Source: Pseudomonadota bacterium (GTDB lineage Bacteria > Desulfobacterota > Desulfarculia > Desulfarculales > Desulfarculaceae). Taken from it: a stretch of DNA of 64,000 bases. The notes beneath the pieces were generated by a model. The model saw only the letters and a list, made by a program, of their open reading frames with translations, ran no database searches and had not been told where the DNA came from. A program made the translations under genes and the position numbers. The stretch's first letter is position 1; each line of letters begins with the position of its first letter. This document shows, piece by piece, positions 16,615 through 28,899 of this stretch. Location of the stretch: positions 1 to 64,000 of the forward strand of contig JAHIQI010000037.1 in NCBI GenBank assembly GCA_018902755.1, written 5' to 3'.

Positions 16615-18112
16615 AGGCTGGTTTTGTCGGCAGGGTGACGGTGAAGGTGCTGCCCTTGCCCAACTCGCTGGCCACCTCCACCGCGCCGCCCAAGCCTTCC
16701 ACCACGCTTTTGACTATGGGCAGGCCCAGCCCGGTGCCGGTAACGTAGCGGGTCTTCTCGTTCTTGACGCGGTAGAACTTGTCGAAGATCAGCCCGATTT
16801 TATCAGGCTCGATACCAAAGCCCTCGTCGCTGACCGCTACCTTGAGGGCGTCCCCCACGCTCCAGGCCCTGAGCTTCACCTTGCCCCCGTCGGGCGAGTA
16901 GTTGATGGCGTTGGCCGCAAGGTTGGTGAACACGCTTTCCAGGCCCACCGGGTCGGCCCGAAGCACGGGTAACGGCTCTTCGGGCACCTCCAGGCTCAAC
17001 TCAATTTTCCTGTTCCGGGCCTGATCGCTGAGCGCTTCGCTTACCGAGGTAAGCACTTTTTCCAAACTAACTTCAACCGGCTCGGCGGAGATTCCTCCGC
17101 CGTTTTCCAGGCGGCTAAGGTCCAACAAGTCGCGCACGAAGGAGATGAGCCCCTGGGTGCGCTCCCGGGCGCGCACCAGCAGGTGGCGATGCCCCTGGAT
17201 GGGCGCCGCGCCCTCCTCACCCACGAGGAGGGTAAGTTGCAACAGGATTGTGGAAAGCGGCGAACGCAGCTCATGACTCACTTTGGCAACGAACTCCTGG
17301 CGCAACTGGTCCAACATGCGGTAGGGAGTCACATCGATGAACACCAGCACAGCCCCCAAGCTGTCACCGCCATCGCCCAATACCGGCGTGGCCTGGGCCA
17401 ACAGGTTGCGGCCCTGCCCGGTTACAAACTCCACCGCCGGTGGGTCCTCACCATTGCCTTGCCTTTGCCGGGAAGCGCGGCGGGCCAACTCGTGCACCTT
17501 GGGCTCGCTTAGATAGTGGGTTATGTCCTGGCCCGAGGGGCTGTTGGGTTCCAGGCCGGCCATCTGACAGAATGTCGGGTTGTGCAGCACCACCCGGCCG
17601 TCTGGTTGGGTCACCAAGACACCCATGGGCAAGGCGCGAATGACGGTGCGCAGGCGGCTCTGCTCCCCGGCCAGGTCGGCCAGGGTCTGCTGGCGCTCGC
17701 GCTCGAGGCGCTCGGTCTCGCGGGTCAGGCGTAGGCGCTCCATGGCCCGGCCTACGGTGAGTCTTAGATGATCTGGTTGGAAAGGCTTGGGCAAAAAGTC
17801 ATAGGCCCCCAGCTTCATGGCCTCGATGGCGGTCTCCACCGTGGCGTAACCGGTGATGACAATGACCAGCGCTTGGGGGTGGAGTTGGCGCAGATTTTTC
17901 AGAACCTCCAGACCGTCCATACCCGGCATCTTCAGGTCCAGCAGCACTATGTCCGCCGGGTTCTTTTCCATGGCCTCCAGGCCGGCCACGCCATCGGGCG
18001 CTTTGGTAACTGAGCAACCCAGGCGGCTCAGGAAACGCTCACAGCCGTCACGGATGTCGCGTTCGTCGTCGATTACCAGGACCGTTACGGCCGTCTGATC
18101 GGTTTGGGTCAT
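16613..18112 (-). CDS. Receiver-PAS-histidine kinase hybrid
   Basis: The 499-residue protein begins with a CheY-like receiver (acidic D15 D16, phospho-acceptor D59 in VLLDLKMPG, and conserved K in LPKPF). A coiled linker (~125-155), a PAS domain (~160-270), a HisKA with SHELRSPLS (His near 281) and an HATPase domain with a TGTGLGLPIVKS G-box follow. There is no membrane segment, so it is cytoplasmic. A receiver in front of the kinase suggests its activity is set by phosphoryl transfer from another kinase. The candidate is the sensor kinase encoded 4 nt upstream in the same operon. Confidence 0.9.
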   Translation of the reverse strand: MTQTDQTAVTVLVIDDERDIRDGCERFLSRLGCSVTKAPDGVAGLEAMEKNPADIVLLDLKMPGMDGLEVLKNLRQLHPQALVIVITGYATVETAIEAMKLGAYDFLPKPFQPDHLRLTVGRAMERLRLTRETERLERERQQTLADLAGEQSRLRTVIRALPMGVLVTQPDGRVVLHNPTFCQMAGLEPNSPSGQDITHYLSEPKVHELARRASRQRQGNGEDPPAVEFVTGQGRNLLAQATPVLGDGGDSLGAVLVFIDVTPYRMLDQLRQEFVAKVSHELRSPLSTILLQLTLLVGEEGAAPIQGHRHLLVRARERTQGLISFVRDLLDLSRLENGGGISAEPVEVSLEKVLTSVSEALSDQARNRKIELSLEVPEEPLPVLRADPVGLESVFTNLAANAINYSPDGGKVKLRAWSVGDALKVAVSDEGFGIEPDKIGLIFDKFYRVKNEKTRYVTGTGLGLPIVKSVVEGLGGAVEVASELGKGSTFTVTLPTKPA

Positions 18113-18116
18113 GCTT

Positions 18117-19748
18117 TTATAACTCCTCGGCGGCGATCACTGCGGGCAGTTTGATGACAAACAAGGTGCCTTGGCCGCGAGGACTGAAGACCTCGATACT
18201 GCCGTGGTGGTTTTTGACTATCCCGAAGGCCACGCTAAGCCCCAGGCCCGTACCCTCTCCCTCTTCCTTGGTGGTAAAAAAAGGCTCGAACACGTGGGGG
18301 AGCACGTCGGGGGGGATGCCCGGGCCGGTGTCCTGAAACTCCACCAATACGCCACGCCCCCCGGGGAAGCGTCGGGTGCGCACCTCAATGAGCCCGTTAC
18401 CGTGCATGGCCTCGGCCGCGTTGAGGATAATGTTCATGAATACATGGTTGAGCTGCTGGATGTCAGCGGGCACCTGGGGCAACTCGGGGTCCAGGTCCAG
18501 TTTCACGGTAATGTTTTGGAACTGGGATTGATTCTCCAGCAGGAACATGGTGCGCGACAGGGCCTGGTTGAGATCGGCGGGGCGCATCTCCCGCTTGGTC
18601 TGGCGGGCGAACTGCAACAGTTCCTTGATGGTGTCCCGGCAGCGCTGGGCGTTGTCCAAGATGCGCTTCAAATCGTCGTGGGCCTCGGGGGGCAGGTCAT
18701 ATTCTTCGGCCAGCAGGTTGGCGTAAAGGGTGATGCCAGCCAGGGGGTTGTTTAGCTGGTGGGCCACCCCGGCGGCCAGCTTGCCGATGGAAGCCATCTT
18801 CTCCGATTGCAACAGCTGCATGCGGGTGTGGTCCAACTCCCGCTCCATGCGCAACTTGGCCCTGAGGTCGTAGAAGAAGCCCACCGTGGCCACCTCGTTC
18901 TCGTCCTCGGTGACCACCGCAGCCGACAAGCTGATGGGCACGGTGCTTCCCTCCTTATGCAGCAGACGCACCTCATGCGACTTAAGCTTGCCCTTGCCGC
19001 CGTGCTCCTCGCTGCGCATCAAGGCCATTACCTCCCGCGCCCCATCGCCTGGGTAGATGTCGCGGATGTCCACCTCGTTCAGCGCTTCCTGCTCGCTATA
19101 CCCGGTTATGTCTCCTGCGGCCTCGTTGAACAGGATAATGCGTCCGGTCATATCCGCGGCGATCACCGCGTCCACCGAGCTTTTGATCAGGTTTCGCAAA
19201 AAGGCGTTGGAGCGGATCAGCTCCCGGTTCACCTCCTGGAAGCGGTGCCAAGCCCGCTGGCGGCGGGTGATGTCGCGGTGCAGGTGCACCACTCGAGCCA
19301 CCTGGCCGCTGGAGTCCATCACCGGCAAGGTGGTGCATTCGATGTATCGTTCGGTGCCGTCCGGGGCGGTCTGCACATGCTCGGAAACTGCGGGTTTGCC
19401 GGTTCGCATAGTTTCAATGGCGTGGCAGGCGTCTTTGCAATTCTGGCAGGGTTCAGGGCGGCGGCGGGTGAGTTGGTAGCAGGTGTGCCCGATTGCCTTT
19501 TCGCGCTTGATACCCAGGTGGTCTAGAAACACCTGGTTGCAGTCCACGACCTTGTAGGTAAGCGGGTCCACCACGTAGATGGCATCGGGCAGGCTGTCCA
19601 GCAACATCTCACTGAACTTACGCTCCCGCTCCATCTCCTGCTGGATCTGTCGGTTCTTTTGTAGAGAATCCTCCAGCTCCCTGATGCGGGTCCGCAAGGC
19701 TTGGATTTCGGCGGCCAGTTCGTCGGAAGAATGCCTTCTTTCGTCCAT
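18117..19748 (-). CDS. PAS-PAS sensor histidine kinase
   Basis: A 543-residue soluble kinase. It has an N-terminal coiled coil (~10-45), PAS1 (~45-150), PAS2 (~165-290), HisKA with GVAHQLNNPLAGI (His near 331) and HATPase with GEGTGLGLSVAFGIV. PAS1 contains a cysteine cluster, PCQNCKDACHAIE, that could bind a metal or FeS cluster or sense redox. The HQLNNP H-box places it with NtrB/ZraS-like kinases. It precedes the receiver-PAS-kinase gene by 4 nt and diverges from a CheY-like receiver gene. Target genes cannot be read from sequence. Confidence 0.9.
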   Translation of the reverse strand: MDERRHSSDELAAEIQALRTRIRELEDSLQKNRQIQQEMERERKFSEMLLDSLPDAIYVVDPLTYKVVDCNQVFLDHLGIKREKAIGHTCYQLTRRRPEPCQNCKDACHAIETMRTGKPAVSEHVQTAPDGTERYIECTTLPVMDSSGQVARVVHLHRDITRRQRAWHRFQEVNRELIRSNAFLRNLIKSSVDAVIAADMTGRIILFNEAAGDITGYSEQEALNEVDIRDIYPGDGAREVMALMRSEEHGGKGKLKSHEVRLLHKEGSTVPISLSAAVVTEDENEVATVGFFYDLRAKLRMERELDHTRMQLLQSEKMASIGKLAAGVAHQLNNPLAGITLYANLLAEEYDLPPEAHDDLKRILDNAQRCRDTIKELLQFARQTKREMRPADLNQALSRTMFLLENQSQFQNITVKLDLDPELPQVPADIQQLNHVFMNIILNAAEAMHGNGLIEVRTRRFPGGRGVLVEFQDTGPGIPPDVLPHVFEPFFTTKEEGEGTGLGLSVAFGIVKNHHGSIEVFSPRGQGTLFVIKLPAVIAAEEL

Positions 19749-19872
19749 GGATTCCTCATGCGGCTGGGGGATGGCAGCCGTGCGGCCCGCGGAATACGAA
19801 CCATAAATACAATATCATGCAGATAGGTTTACTAACAATCCTCGGCCCGGCGATAGCGTCTTTGAAGCATGA

Positions 19873-19888
19873 CGCGGGGCAGCCCCGC
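19873..19888. promoter_or_regulatory. GC hairpin in the divergent kinase/receiver region
   Basis: GCGGGGC and GCCCCGC form a compact palindrome followed by TTTATT on the plus strand, immediately before a sigma-70-like promoter. It could be a terminator for upstream plus-strand transcription or an operator. Confidence 0.35.
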
Positions 19889-19892
19889 TTTA

Positions 19893-19922
19893 TTGACAGT
19901 ATGCCCACTACATTGCTATGCT
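19893..19922 (+). promoter_or_regulatory. Sigma-70-like promoter of the receiver gene
   Basis: TTGACA at 19893-19898 and TATGCT at 19917-19922 are separated by 18 bp, 45 bp before the ATG at 19968. The -35 is a perfect consensus match. Confidence 0.6.
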
Positions 19923-19967
19923 ATCGATATTCTACTTGAGCCTGAGTACCTGTTGGGAGGGGTGACA

Positions 19968-20354
19968 ATGGCCGGTAAGAGAGTGCTCATCATAGACGAT
20001 GATCCCGATTTGGTGGAAGCTGTAAGCATGCTGCTGGAGGCCGAGGGAATGGAACCCTTGGCTGCCTATGGCGGAATCGAGGGCCTGGAAAAGGCTCGCA
20101 GCGAGGGTCCTGACCTAATCGTTTTGGACGTTATGATGGAGGACAAGGATGGTTTCGCGGTAGCCAAGGAGGTCTCCAAGGACCAGGCGCTGCGCGACAT
20201 CCCGGTGATTATGCTCACCGCCGTGGCCGACCACGCCATGGACTCCAGCTACGCGCCTCACTCGGCCATAAAGTCCCTGGAAGTGGACGAGTGGTTTGAC
20301 AAGCCGGTGGATCCCGCCGCTTTAGTGGCCCGCATAAAGGAACTGGTCGGCTAG
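19968..20354 (+). CDS. Single-domain CheY-like response regulator
   Basis: This 128-residue protein is only a receiver domain. It has the acidic pocket D10-D12 (LIIDDDPD), phospho-acceptor D54 in VLDVMMEDKDG, a Thr in VIMLTAVAD and a Lys in WFDKPVDP. With no output domain it probably acts by protein contact or as a phosphate shuttle between the adjacent kinases. The ATG at 19968 is chosen for its GGGAGGGG site and for alignment with receiver starts. It is transcribed divergently from the sensor kinase gene. Confidence 0.88.
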   Translation: MAGKRVLIIDDDPDLVEAVSMLLEAEGMEPLAAYGGIEGLEKARSEGPDLIVLDVMMEDKDGFAVAKEVSKDQALRDIPVIMLTAVADHAMDSSYAPHSAIKSLEVDEWFDKPVDPAALVARIKELVG

Positions 20355-20599
20355 CCTTCCGCCTGCTTGGCGGTAAGGCGACTCAACCGCAATGCGGACG
20401 AGGTAGAAGTGCGCCTCGCCTTTCCTTGACTGAAAAGAGGCGGGGAGGTTCGCCGGCAAGCCTTGTGCCCACTTTATTGCTTTGTCGCGGAACATCCCTC
20501 TAACGAAATTTACTCACCCAGCGAAGTGTCCGCCAAAAATTGGCAGAATCACTAACTGTAACGGCCAATTTCCGACCTATCCCAGCCGACGCAAAAGGA
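20355..20599. other. Intergenic, nothing recognised
   Basis: Between the receiver gene and the tRNA terminator I see only a weak GC-rich hairpin around 20415-20447 (CTCGCCT / AGGCGGG). There is no gene-like ORF. Confidence 0.5.
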
Positions 20600-20629
20600 A
20601 AGGGCTTAGCTAAATATAGCTAAGCCCTT
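20600..20629 (-). terminator. Terminator of the tRNA-Val/tRNA-Asp unit
   Basis: A perfect 13-bp stem (AAGGGCTTAGCTA and its complement, loop AATA) lies 8 nt beyond the tRNA-Asp CCA on the minus strand and is followed there by TCCTTTTG. Confidence 0.75.
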
Positions 20630-20637
20630 GAGTTACG

Positions 20638-20714
<77 letters not shown>

Positions 20715-20783
20715 GCGTAGTATATTTTCTAAAACCGGTGGTCGGCTCGGTCCTACCGCCACCTTCCTAAACGGGGATAGTGG

Positions 20784-20859
20784 TGGTAGGCGGAACAGGG
20801 CTCGAACCTGTGACCCCCGGCTTGTAAGGCCGATGCTCTCCCAACTGAGCTACCCGCCC
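20784..20859 (-). tRNA. tRNA-Val (TAC), CCA encoded
   Basis: The minus strand forms a cloverleaf with acceptor GGGCGGG/TCCGCCT (G-T at both ends), anticodon loop CTTACAA (anticodon TAC), T loop TTCGAGC, discriminator A and encoded CCA at 20784-20786; an extra CCA follows. It is first in the two-tRNA unit. Confidence 0.95.
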
Positions 20860-20959
20860 AAGTCCCGAGGCCGCGCGATCTTGCCGCCCGGCCCCGTACC
20901 CCGTCAAGGGGACTACTATTTATCAATCCAGCCGCGATCTGTCAAGAGATTACGGTCAA

Positions 20960-23356
<2,397 letters not shown>

Positions 23357-23412
23357 ATTCGGCTTCCTCGCTTTACGAGCGTCCTAATTACGAGAAGACG
23401 CAAAAACTTACG

Positions 23413-23431
23413 TTCTCTTCTTAGAAGAGAA
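23413..23431. promoter_or_regulatory. Perfect 8-bp palindrome between clpX and lon
   Basis: TTCTCTTC, TTA, GAAGAGAA form a perfect inverted repeat in the clpX-lon gap. It is AT-rich, and a short T run lies nearby on the minus strand. It may be a weak clpX terminator or an operator controlling lon. Confidence 0.4.
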
Positions 23432-23503
23432 TAAGTACTCTTTGAGGCGATTGCATGATTATTTTTGCCGTCCCGGGGGCAGACGGACCCGGCCGAGGCC
23501 GCC

Positions 23504-24757
<1,254 letters not shown>

Positions 24758-24797
24758 TTAGACCAGCCTCCGTCCCCCTGGGGAACTTGCGGGGTGC

Positions 24798-25394
24798 TTA
24801 TGATGCAGCCAGTTCGCGGTGGGCTATCACCTTGTCGATGATGCCGTAAGACTTGGCTTCTTCCCCGCTCATGAAAAAGTCGCGTTCGGTGTCGGCGGCG
24901 ACCTTCTTGACGCTCTGCCCGGTGTGCCCGGCCAGAATCAGGTTGAGCTCCTCCCTAAGACGCAAGATTTCCCTGGCGTGTATGTCGATGTCGCTGGCCT
25001 GTCCCTGAAATCCCCCCATGGGCTGGTGAATCAGAATACGGGAGTGGGGCAGCGAAAAGCGCATGCCGGGCTCGCCGGCGGCCAAGAGAATGGCGGCCAT
25101 GCTGCTGGCCTGGCCCAAGCACAGGGTGCTCACCTTGGACTTGATGTAGCTCATGGTGTCGTAGATGGCCATGCCCGCGGTAACCTGCCCGCCAGGCGAG
25201 TTTACGTAGAGGCTGATGTCCTTGGTGGGGTCCTCGGCCTCCAGGAAAAGCAACTGAGCAATGAGCACGTTGGCCACATGGTCGTCGATGGGCTCGCCCA
25301 GGATGATGATGCGGTCTTTAAGCAGACGCGAATAGATATCGTAAGATCTCTCGCCGCGGCTGGTTTGCTCAATGACATAAGGAATAAGGGGCAT
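24798..25394 (-). CDS. clpP: ClpP protease subunit
   Basis: A 198-residue serine protease subunit that assembles into the ClpP barrel. Catalytic Ser is in GQASSMAAILLAAG (near residue 98), His in PHSRILIHQPMGG (near 123), and the Asp of the triad lies further on near the ERDFFMSGEEA block. The N-terminus MPLIPYVIEQTSRGER is typical, with little or no propeptide. It lies between tig and clpX and is predicted to be co-transcribed with them. Confidence 0.97.
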   Translation of the reverse strand: MPLIPYVIEQTSRGERSYDIYSRLLKDRIIILGEPIDDHVANVLIAQLLFLEAEDPTKDISLYVNSPGGQVTAGMAIYDTMSYIKSKVSTLCLGQASSMAAILLAAGEPGMRFSLPHSRILIHQPMGGFQGQASDIDIHAREILRLREELNLILAGHTGQSVKKVAADTERDFFMSGEEAKSYGIIDKVIAHRELAAS

Positions 25395-25419
25395 CAGCGC
25401 CTCGTTTCGTTAATCAGAT

Positions 25420-26766
25420 TCAGCTAGCGTTTTCGCCCTCGGCCGCGCTGTTTTCAGCAGCCAATTCGTCTGGGTCTACTTGTGTAATAGTAGCACCGGC
25501 CTTTATGGCCTGCAACGTCTTTTCTTCCAGGATATGAGCAGTTAGCGAGGGCATCGCATTGTTTTTATTGTAGATATCCCGGAGCGCCTTGGCCGGCTGG
25601 CCGGTGCGCTCGGACATCTTTTCGAACTCGGCGTCGATGTCTTCATCGGCAATCTGGATGTCTTCCATCTCGGTGATCTTGCCCAAGACGATACCGGCGC
25701 GGACCTTCTTTTCGGCTTGGGGCCTAAAGTCGTCGGCCAGCTTCATGGGGTCCAGGCCCGCCACCTTGGGGTCCATGCCCGACTGGGTCAGCCGCTGCAT
25801 GAAGTCCTTGACCATGTCCTCCAGCTCGCCCTCCACCAGGGAGGTGGGCAGCTCGAACTCGCCCAACTCGCGCACCTGGTCCAAAATCTGGCGGCGGATC
25901 TCCTGGTCCTTCTGCTCCTGGTACATCTTGTCCAGGTCGGTGCGGATGCGGTCCTTTAGGGCGTCCAGGGTCTCGAACTCGCCGCCCAGGGAGCGGGCGA
26001 AGTCGTCATCCAGCTCGGGCTTGACCTTGCTCTTGAGGCCCTTCACCTGCATGACGAAGCGGATGTCCTTGCCGGCCATGGACTTGTTGGGATGGTCGTC
26101 CTCGAAGTGCACGTTGGCCTCGGTGGTGTCGCCCACCTTGGCCTTGACCAGGGCCACCTCAATCTCCTGCTGGCTTTGGCCCGCGCCCAGGTCCACTTCC
26201 ACGTTCTCGGCCTTGCCGCCGTCCAGGGGCTTGTCGCCGTCAAAGGCCTCGTAGTCCACCACCACCACGTCACCGATGGCCGCGGGGCGCTCTTCCTCCA
26301 CCGGCACCAGCACCGCCTGGCGCTCGGTCAGCTGGTCCAGGCGCTTGGCGATCTCCTCGTCGGTGGCCTCCAGCTTGGGCTCCTTGAGCTCAAAGCCCTG
26401 GTAGGATTCTTTGGTGATTTCGAACTCGGGAGGCACGTCAAAGGTCAACTTGTAGACGAAGTCCTGACCCGCTTGGGGAGGATCAAAGTCGAAATCAGGC
26501 TGAGCCACCGGCTCGATGCCGCTTTCCTTGAGAGCCTCGGCATAGCTGCCGCCCAGAAGCTCCTGGGAAGCTTCGCTGGCCGCCTGGTCTCCGTAATAGC
26601 GCTCCAAAATGGGCCGCGGCGCCTTGCCGGGCCGGAAGCCCTTGATCTTCACGGAGTTTTTCAGCTTGTTGTAAATCTTGTTCAGGGTCTTGTCTACTTC
26701 TTTGGCCGGCAGCTCCACCGTAATGCGTCGCTGGACCTGGCTCAGCTCTTCCACGTTGACCTTCAT
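25420..26766 (-). CDS. tig: Trigger factor chaperone
   Basis: A 448-residue ribosome-associated chaperone. The ribosome-binding signature is GFRPGKAPRPI (near residue 44). The central FKBP-like PPIase domain (~150-240) includes IGDVVVVDYEAFDG, and a long helical C-terminal substrate cradle follows. The C-terminus is Ala/Glu-rich. It is the first gene of the tig-clpP-clpX unit, 25 nt before clpP. Confidence 0.96.
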   Translation of the reverse strand: MKVNVEELSQVQRRITVELPAKEVDKTLNKIYNKLKNSVKIKGFRPGKAPRPILERYYGDQAASEASQELLGGSYAEALKESGIEPVAQPDFDFDPPQAGQDFVYKLTFDVPPEFEITKESYQGFELKEPKLEATDEEIAKRLDQLTERQAVLVPVEEERPAAIGDVVVVDYEAFDGDKPLDGGKAENVEVDLGAGQSQQEIEVALVKAKVGDTTEANVHFEDDHPNKSMAGKDIRFVMQVKGLKSKVKPELDDDFARSLGGEFETLDALKDRIRTDLDKMYQEQKDQEIRRQILDQVRELGEFELPTSLVEGELEDMVKDFMQRLTQSGMDPKVAGLDPMKLADDFRPQAEKKVRAGIVLGKITEMEDIQIADEDIDAEFEKMSERTGQPAKALRDIYNKNNAMPSLTAHILEEKTLQAIKAGATITQVDPDELAAENSAAEGENAS

Positions 26767-26890
26767 GACCGGTATTCCTTGCCCTCAAGAGGGGTTAGGG
26801 TGAACTAATTTGAAATTGTAGTGATATAACACCCCACTGGACCTCCCGCAACCCAAAAGCGGCGTCCAAGGGGCCGGAATCGGTTGGTTT

Positions 26891-27958
26891 TCAGTAGGTG
26901 GCCAGCTGCTCGCGCACCAGGGTGATGTCCTCGGCCTCCGGCAGGAAGGGGTAATTGCGCAGGTCCGGGCCGGGCCGCTCGTTGCCGTAGGGCCGGTTGC
27001 AGGCCACCTCTCCCGAGGCTCCCGGGCAGCCAGAGGTCATGAAGGGCCGCCCCGAGGCGATGGCGTTTTCGATAATCTCCGGGTCGTCGCCGAAGAACAC
27101 GATGCGCCCCTCGCCGTCAAAGGCCATGTCCGAGGCCTTGGCCTGGTCGTGGTCGATGAGCCAGCGGGCCAACTGGATGCGCCGGTAGCCCGAGGCCGGG
27201 GGCTGGGGGGTGTCGGACAGGGCGGAGAAGCGCTCGGGGTAGAAACAAAACAGATGGGTGTAGCCGCCCAGGCGCCGGGCCCGGTCCATGGCCCAGACCA
27301 ACTCCTCCTCGGTTTCGCCCAGGCCGTAGATGAGGTGCACCCCCGCCATGTCCCGGCCGAAGATTTCGATGGACTGCTGATATATCTCCCAGTAGTGCTC
27401 CCAGCGGTGGGGGCCTCCGGCGGGCTTGCCCCGGAACTTGGCGAACAGCTCCGGCGTGGCCGCGTCGATGGCCACCCCGATGCGGTCGGCCCCGGCGTCC
27501 TTCATCTCCAGCAGGTTTTCGCGCTTGAGAATGGTGGGGGCGATCAACAGGCTCACCGGCAGGCCGCAGCCCGCGCGAACCCGGCGGCAGATCTCCAAGG
27601 TGTCTTCCCGGGCCCTGGGGTGGGTGATCATGGAGATGCACACCCGCTCCACGTGGGGGGGAGCGGCGGCGCAGGCCTCCACCACCTGGTCCAGGGCGTA
27701 GGCCCGCCAGATCACCCGGATGAACTTTTGGAAGCGGGGGTCCTCGGCCGGGATCTGGCTCTCACGGGCCAGGCCGCAGAAGGCGCAGTTGGCCTTGCAC
27801 CCGCCGGGGTAGGTGAGTAGCAGGTTGATGCAGCCCAGGCGGGCGTTGCGAAAGAAACGGCCCTGTGCGAAACCAAGGGTCATGGCCGCGGCCAGGGAAA
27901 GGCGCACGTATTCCGGGCTGGAGTGGCTCAGGTCTGCCTCGGCGGCGGCTAAGGGCAT
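26891..27958 (-). CDS. Radical SAM protein, LipS-like lipoyl synthase subunit
   Basis: A 355-residue radical SAM enzyme with the cluster motif CKANCAFC (CxxxCxxC) and a BioB/LipA-like barrel; later cysteines include TSGCPGASGEVAC. It is the last gene of a four-gene operon with a second radical SAM protein, a flavoprotein and a lipoate-ligase fusion. This matches the LipS1/LipS2 split lipoyl synthases, which insert the two sulfur atoms into octanoyl groups. Which of the two subunits it is cannot be decided here. The ATG at 27958 is chosen over 27991 because AGGAG lies 7 nt upstream. Confidence 0.75.
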   Translation of the reverse strand: MPLAAAEADLSHSSPEYVRLSLAAAMTLGFAQGRFFRNARLGCINLLLTYPGGCKANCAFCGLARESQIPAEDPRFQKFIRVIWRAYALDQVVEACAAAPPHVERVCISMITHPRAREDTLEICRRVRAGCGLPVSLLIAPTILKRENLLEMKDAGADRIGVAIDAATPELFAKFRGKPAGGPHRWEHYWEIYQQSIEIFGRDMAGVHLIYGLGETEEELVWAMDRARRLGGYTHLFCFYPERFSALSDTPQPPASGYRRIQLARWLIDHDQAKASDMAFDGEGRIVFFGDDPEIIENAIASGRPFMTSGCPGASGEVACNRPYGNERPGPDLRNYPFLPEAEDITLVREQLATY

Positions 27959-27972
27959 GGTTTCTCCTCGCT

Positions 27973-28899
27973 TCAGGCCAGGGAACAGCAAGTATCTTGA
28001 AAGGTAACTTTTACACCCAAGGAGCGGGCTTGCTCAAGGGCTCCGTCGCTGGGGATGGCCAGGGCGTTGATTCCCGCCCGCACCGCCAGGCCGTCCAATT
28101 CGGCCCGATAGCGGCCCCGAGGCCGGGCGCAGCCCAGGTGGTGACGGGCCTCGGGCAGGCGCATGCGGGCCTCGGCGATGAAACGGGCCACCTCCTCCAC
28201 GGTGGGAGGCTCGGCCTGGACCATGGGGGTGTCTTTCAAGGGCATAAGGACCACGAACACCACCCTCTGGGGGTTCAGCGCGGCCACCATTTCCAGGGCG
28301 TCGTACTCGCCGATGAGGTGGCCGTGGTCCAGGCCCATGATGATGTGGGGCACCACCTCCAGCCCGGCGTCAACGCAGGCGGCCAGGGTCTCGCCCTGGG
28401 CGGCCAGGCCGTCGGGCAGGTGCAACACCCGCTGGGCGGTGCCCTCGCTGCCCACCACGTCGATCAGGGCCTGGCGCACCCCGGCGGCTTTGAGGGCCCG
28501 GGCGGTGGCCGCGCTTATGCGCCCCACATGGGCGGTGAGCACCAGGTCGGTCTCGGCGGCCAGGCGCTCTATGGCGGGCAAGGCGGCGTCCCAGGGCAGG
28601 CGGCCCTGGGGGTCGCTGCCCCCTGAGATGAGCATGCCCACCTGGCCCTGGGCGGCCAGGCGCTTGCCCAGGGCGTAGAGGGCGTCGGCCCCCACGGCCG
28701 GATGCATGGTGCGCAAAAGGTGCCCCCGGCAGTGGTCGCAGCCTTGGCGGCACTCGGGCCCGGTGATGCTCACCGCCGGGTAGCGGCCCTTGCGGCCGTA
28801 GGCGGTGAACATGCCCGGCAGGAAGATGCCCAGGTTGGGGCCGTGATGCCGCCAGGACAACTCGCGGGCTTGGTCCAGGGCTTGGTTGAGATCAGACAC
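27973..28899 (-). CDS. Radical SAM protein, second LipS-like subunit
   Basis: A ~308-residue radical SAM protein with ITGPECRQGCDHCRG carrying the CxxxCxxC motif, a GGSDPQGR segment after the first strands, and a Cys pair near the C-terminus (FQDTCCSL) that could hold an auxiliary cluster. The GTG at 28899 follows GGGGAGG and overlaps the upstream flavoprotein stop; a longer start at 28950 is possible. Together with the downstream radical SAM gene it makes the expected LipS1/LipS2 pair. The assignment rests on operon context as much as on sequence. Confidence 0.75.
   Translation of the reverse strand: MSDLNQALDQARELSWRHHGPNLGIFLPGMFTAYGRKGRYPAVSITGPECRQGCDHCRGHLLRTMHPAVGADALYALGKRLAAQGQVGMLISGGSDPQGRLPWDAALPAIERLAAETDLVLTAHVGRISAATARALKAAGVRQALIDVVGSEGTAQRVLHLPDGLAAQGETLAACVDAGLEVVPHIIMGLDHGHLIGEYDALEMVAALNPQRVVFVVLMPLKDTPMVQAEPPTVEEVARFIAEARMRLPEARHHLGCARPRGRYRAELDGLAVRAGINALAIPSDGALEQARSLGVKVTFQDTCCSLA

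Noticed and set aside
20415..20447. Terminator for the CheY-like gene
   Set aside because: The 7-bp stem has a 16-nt loop and no T tract; too weak to list as a feature.
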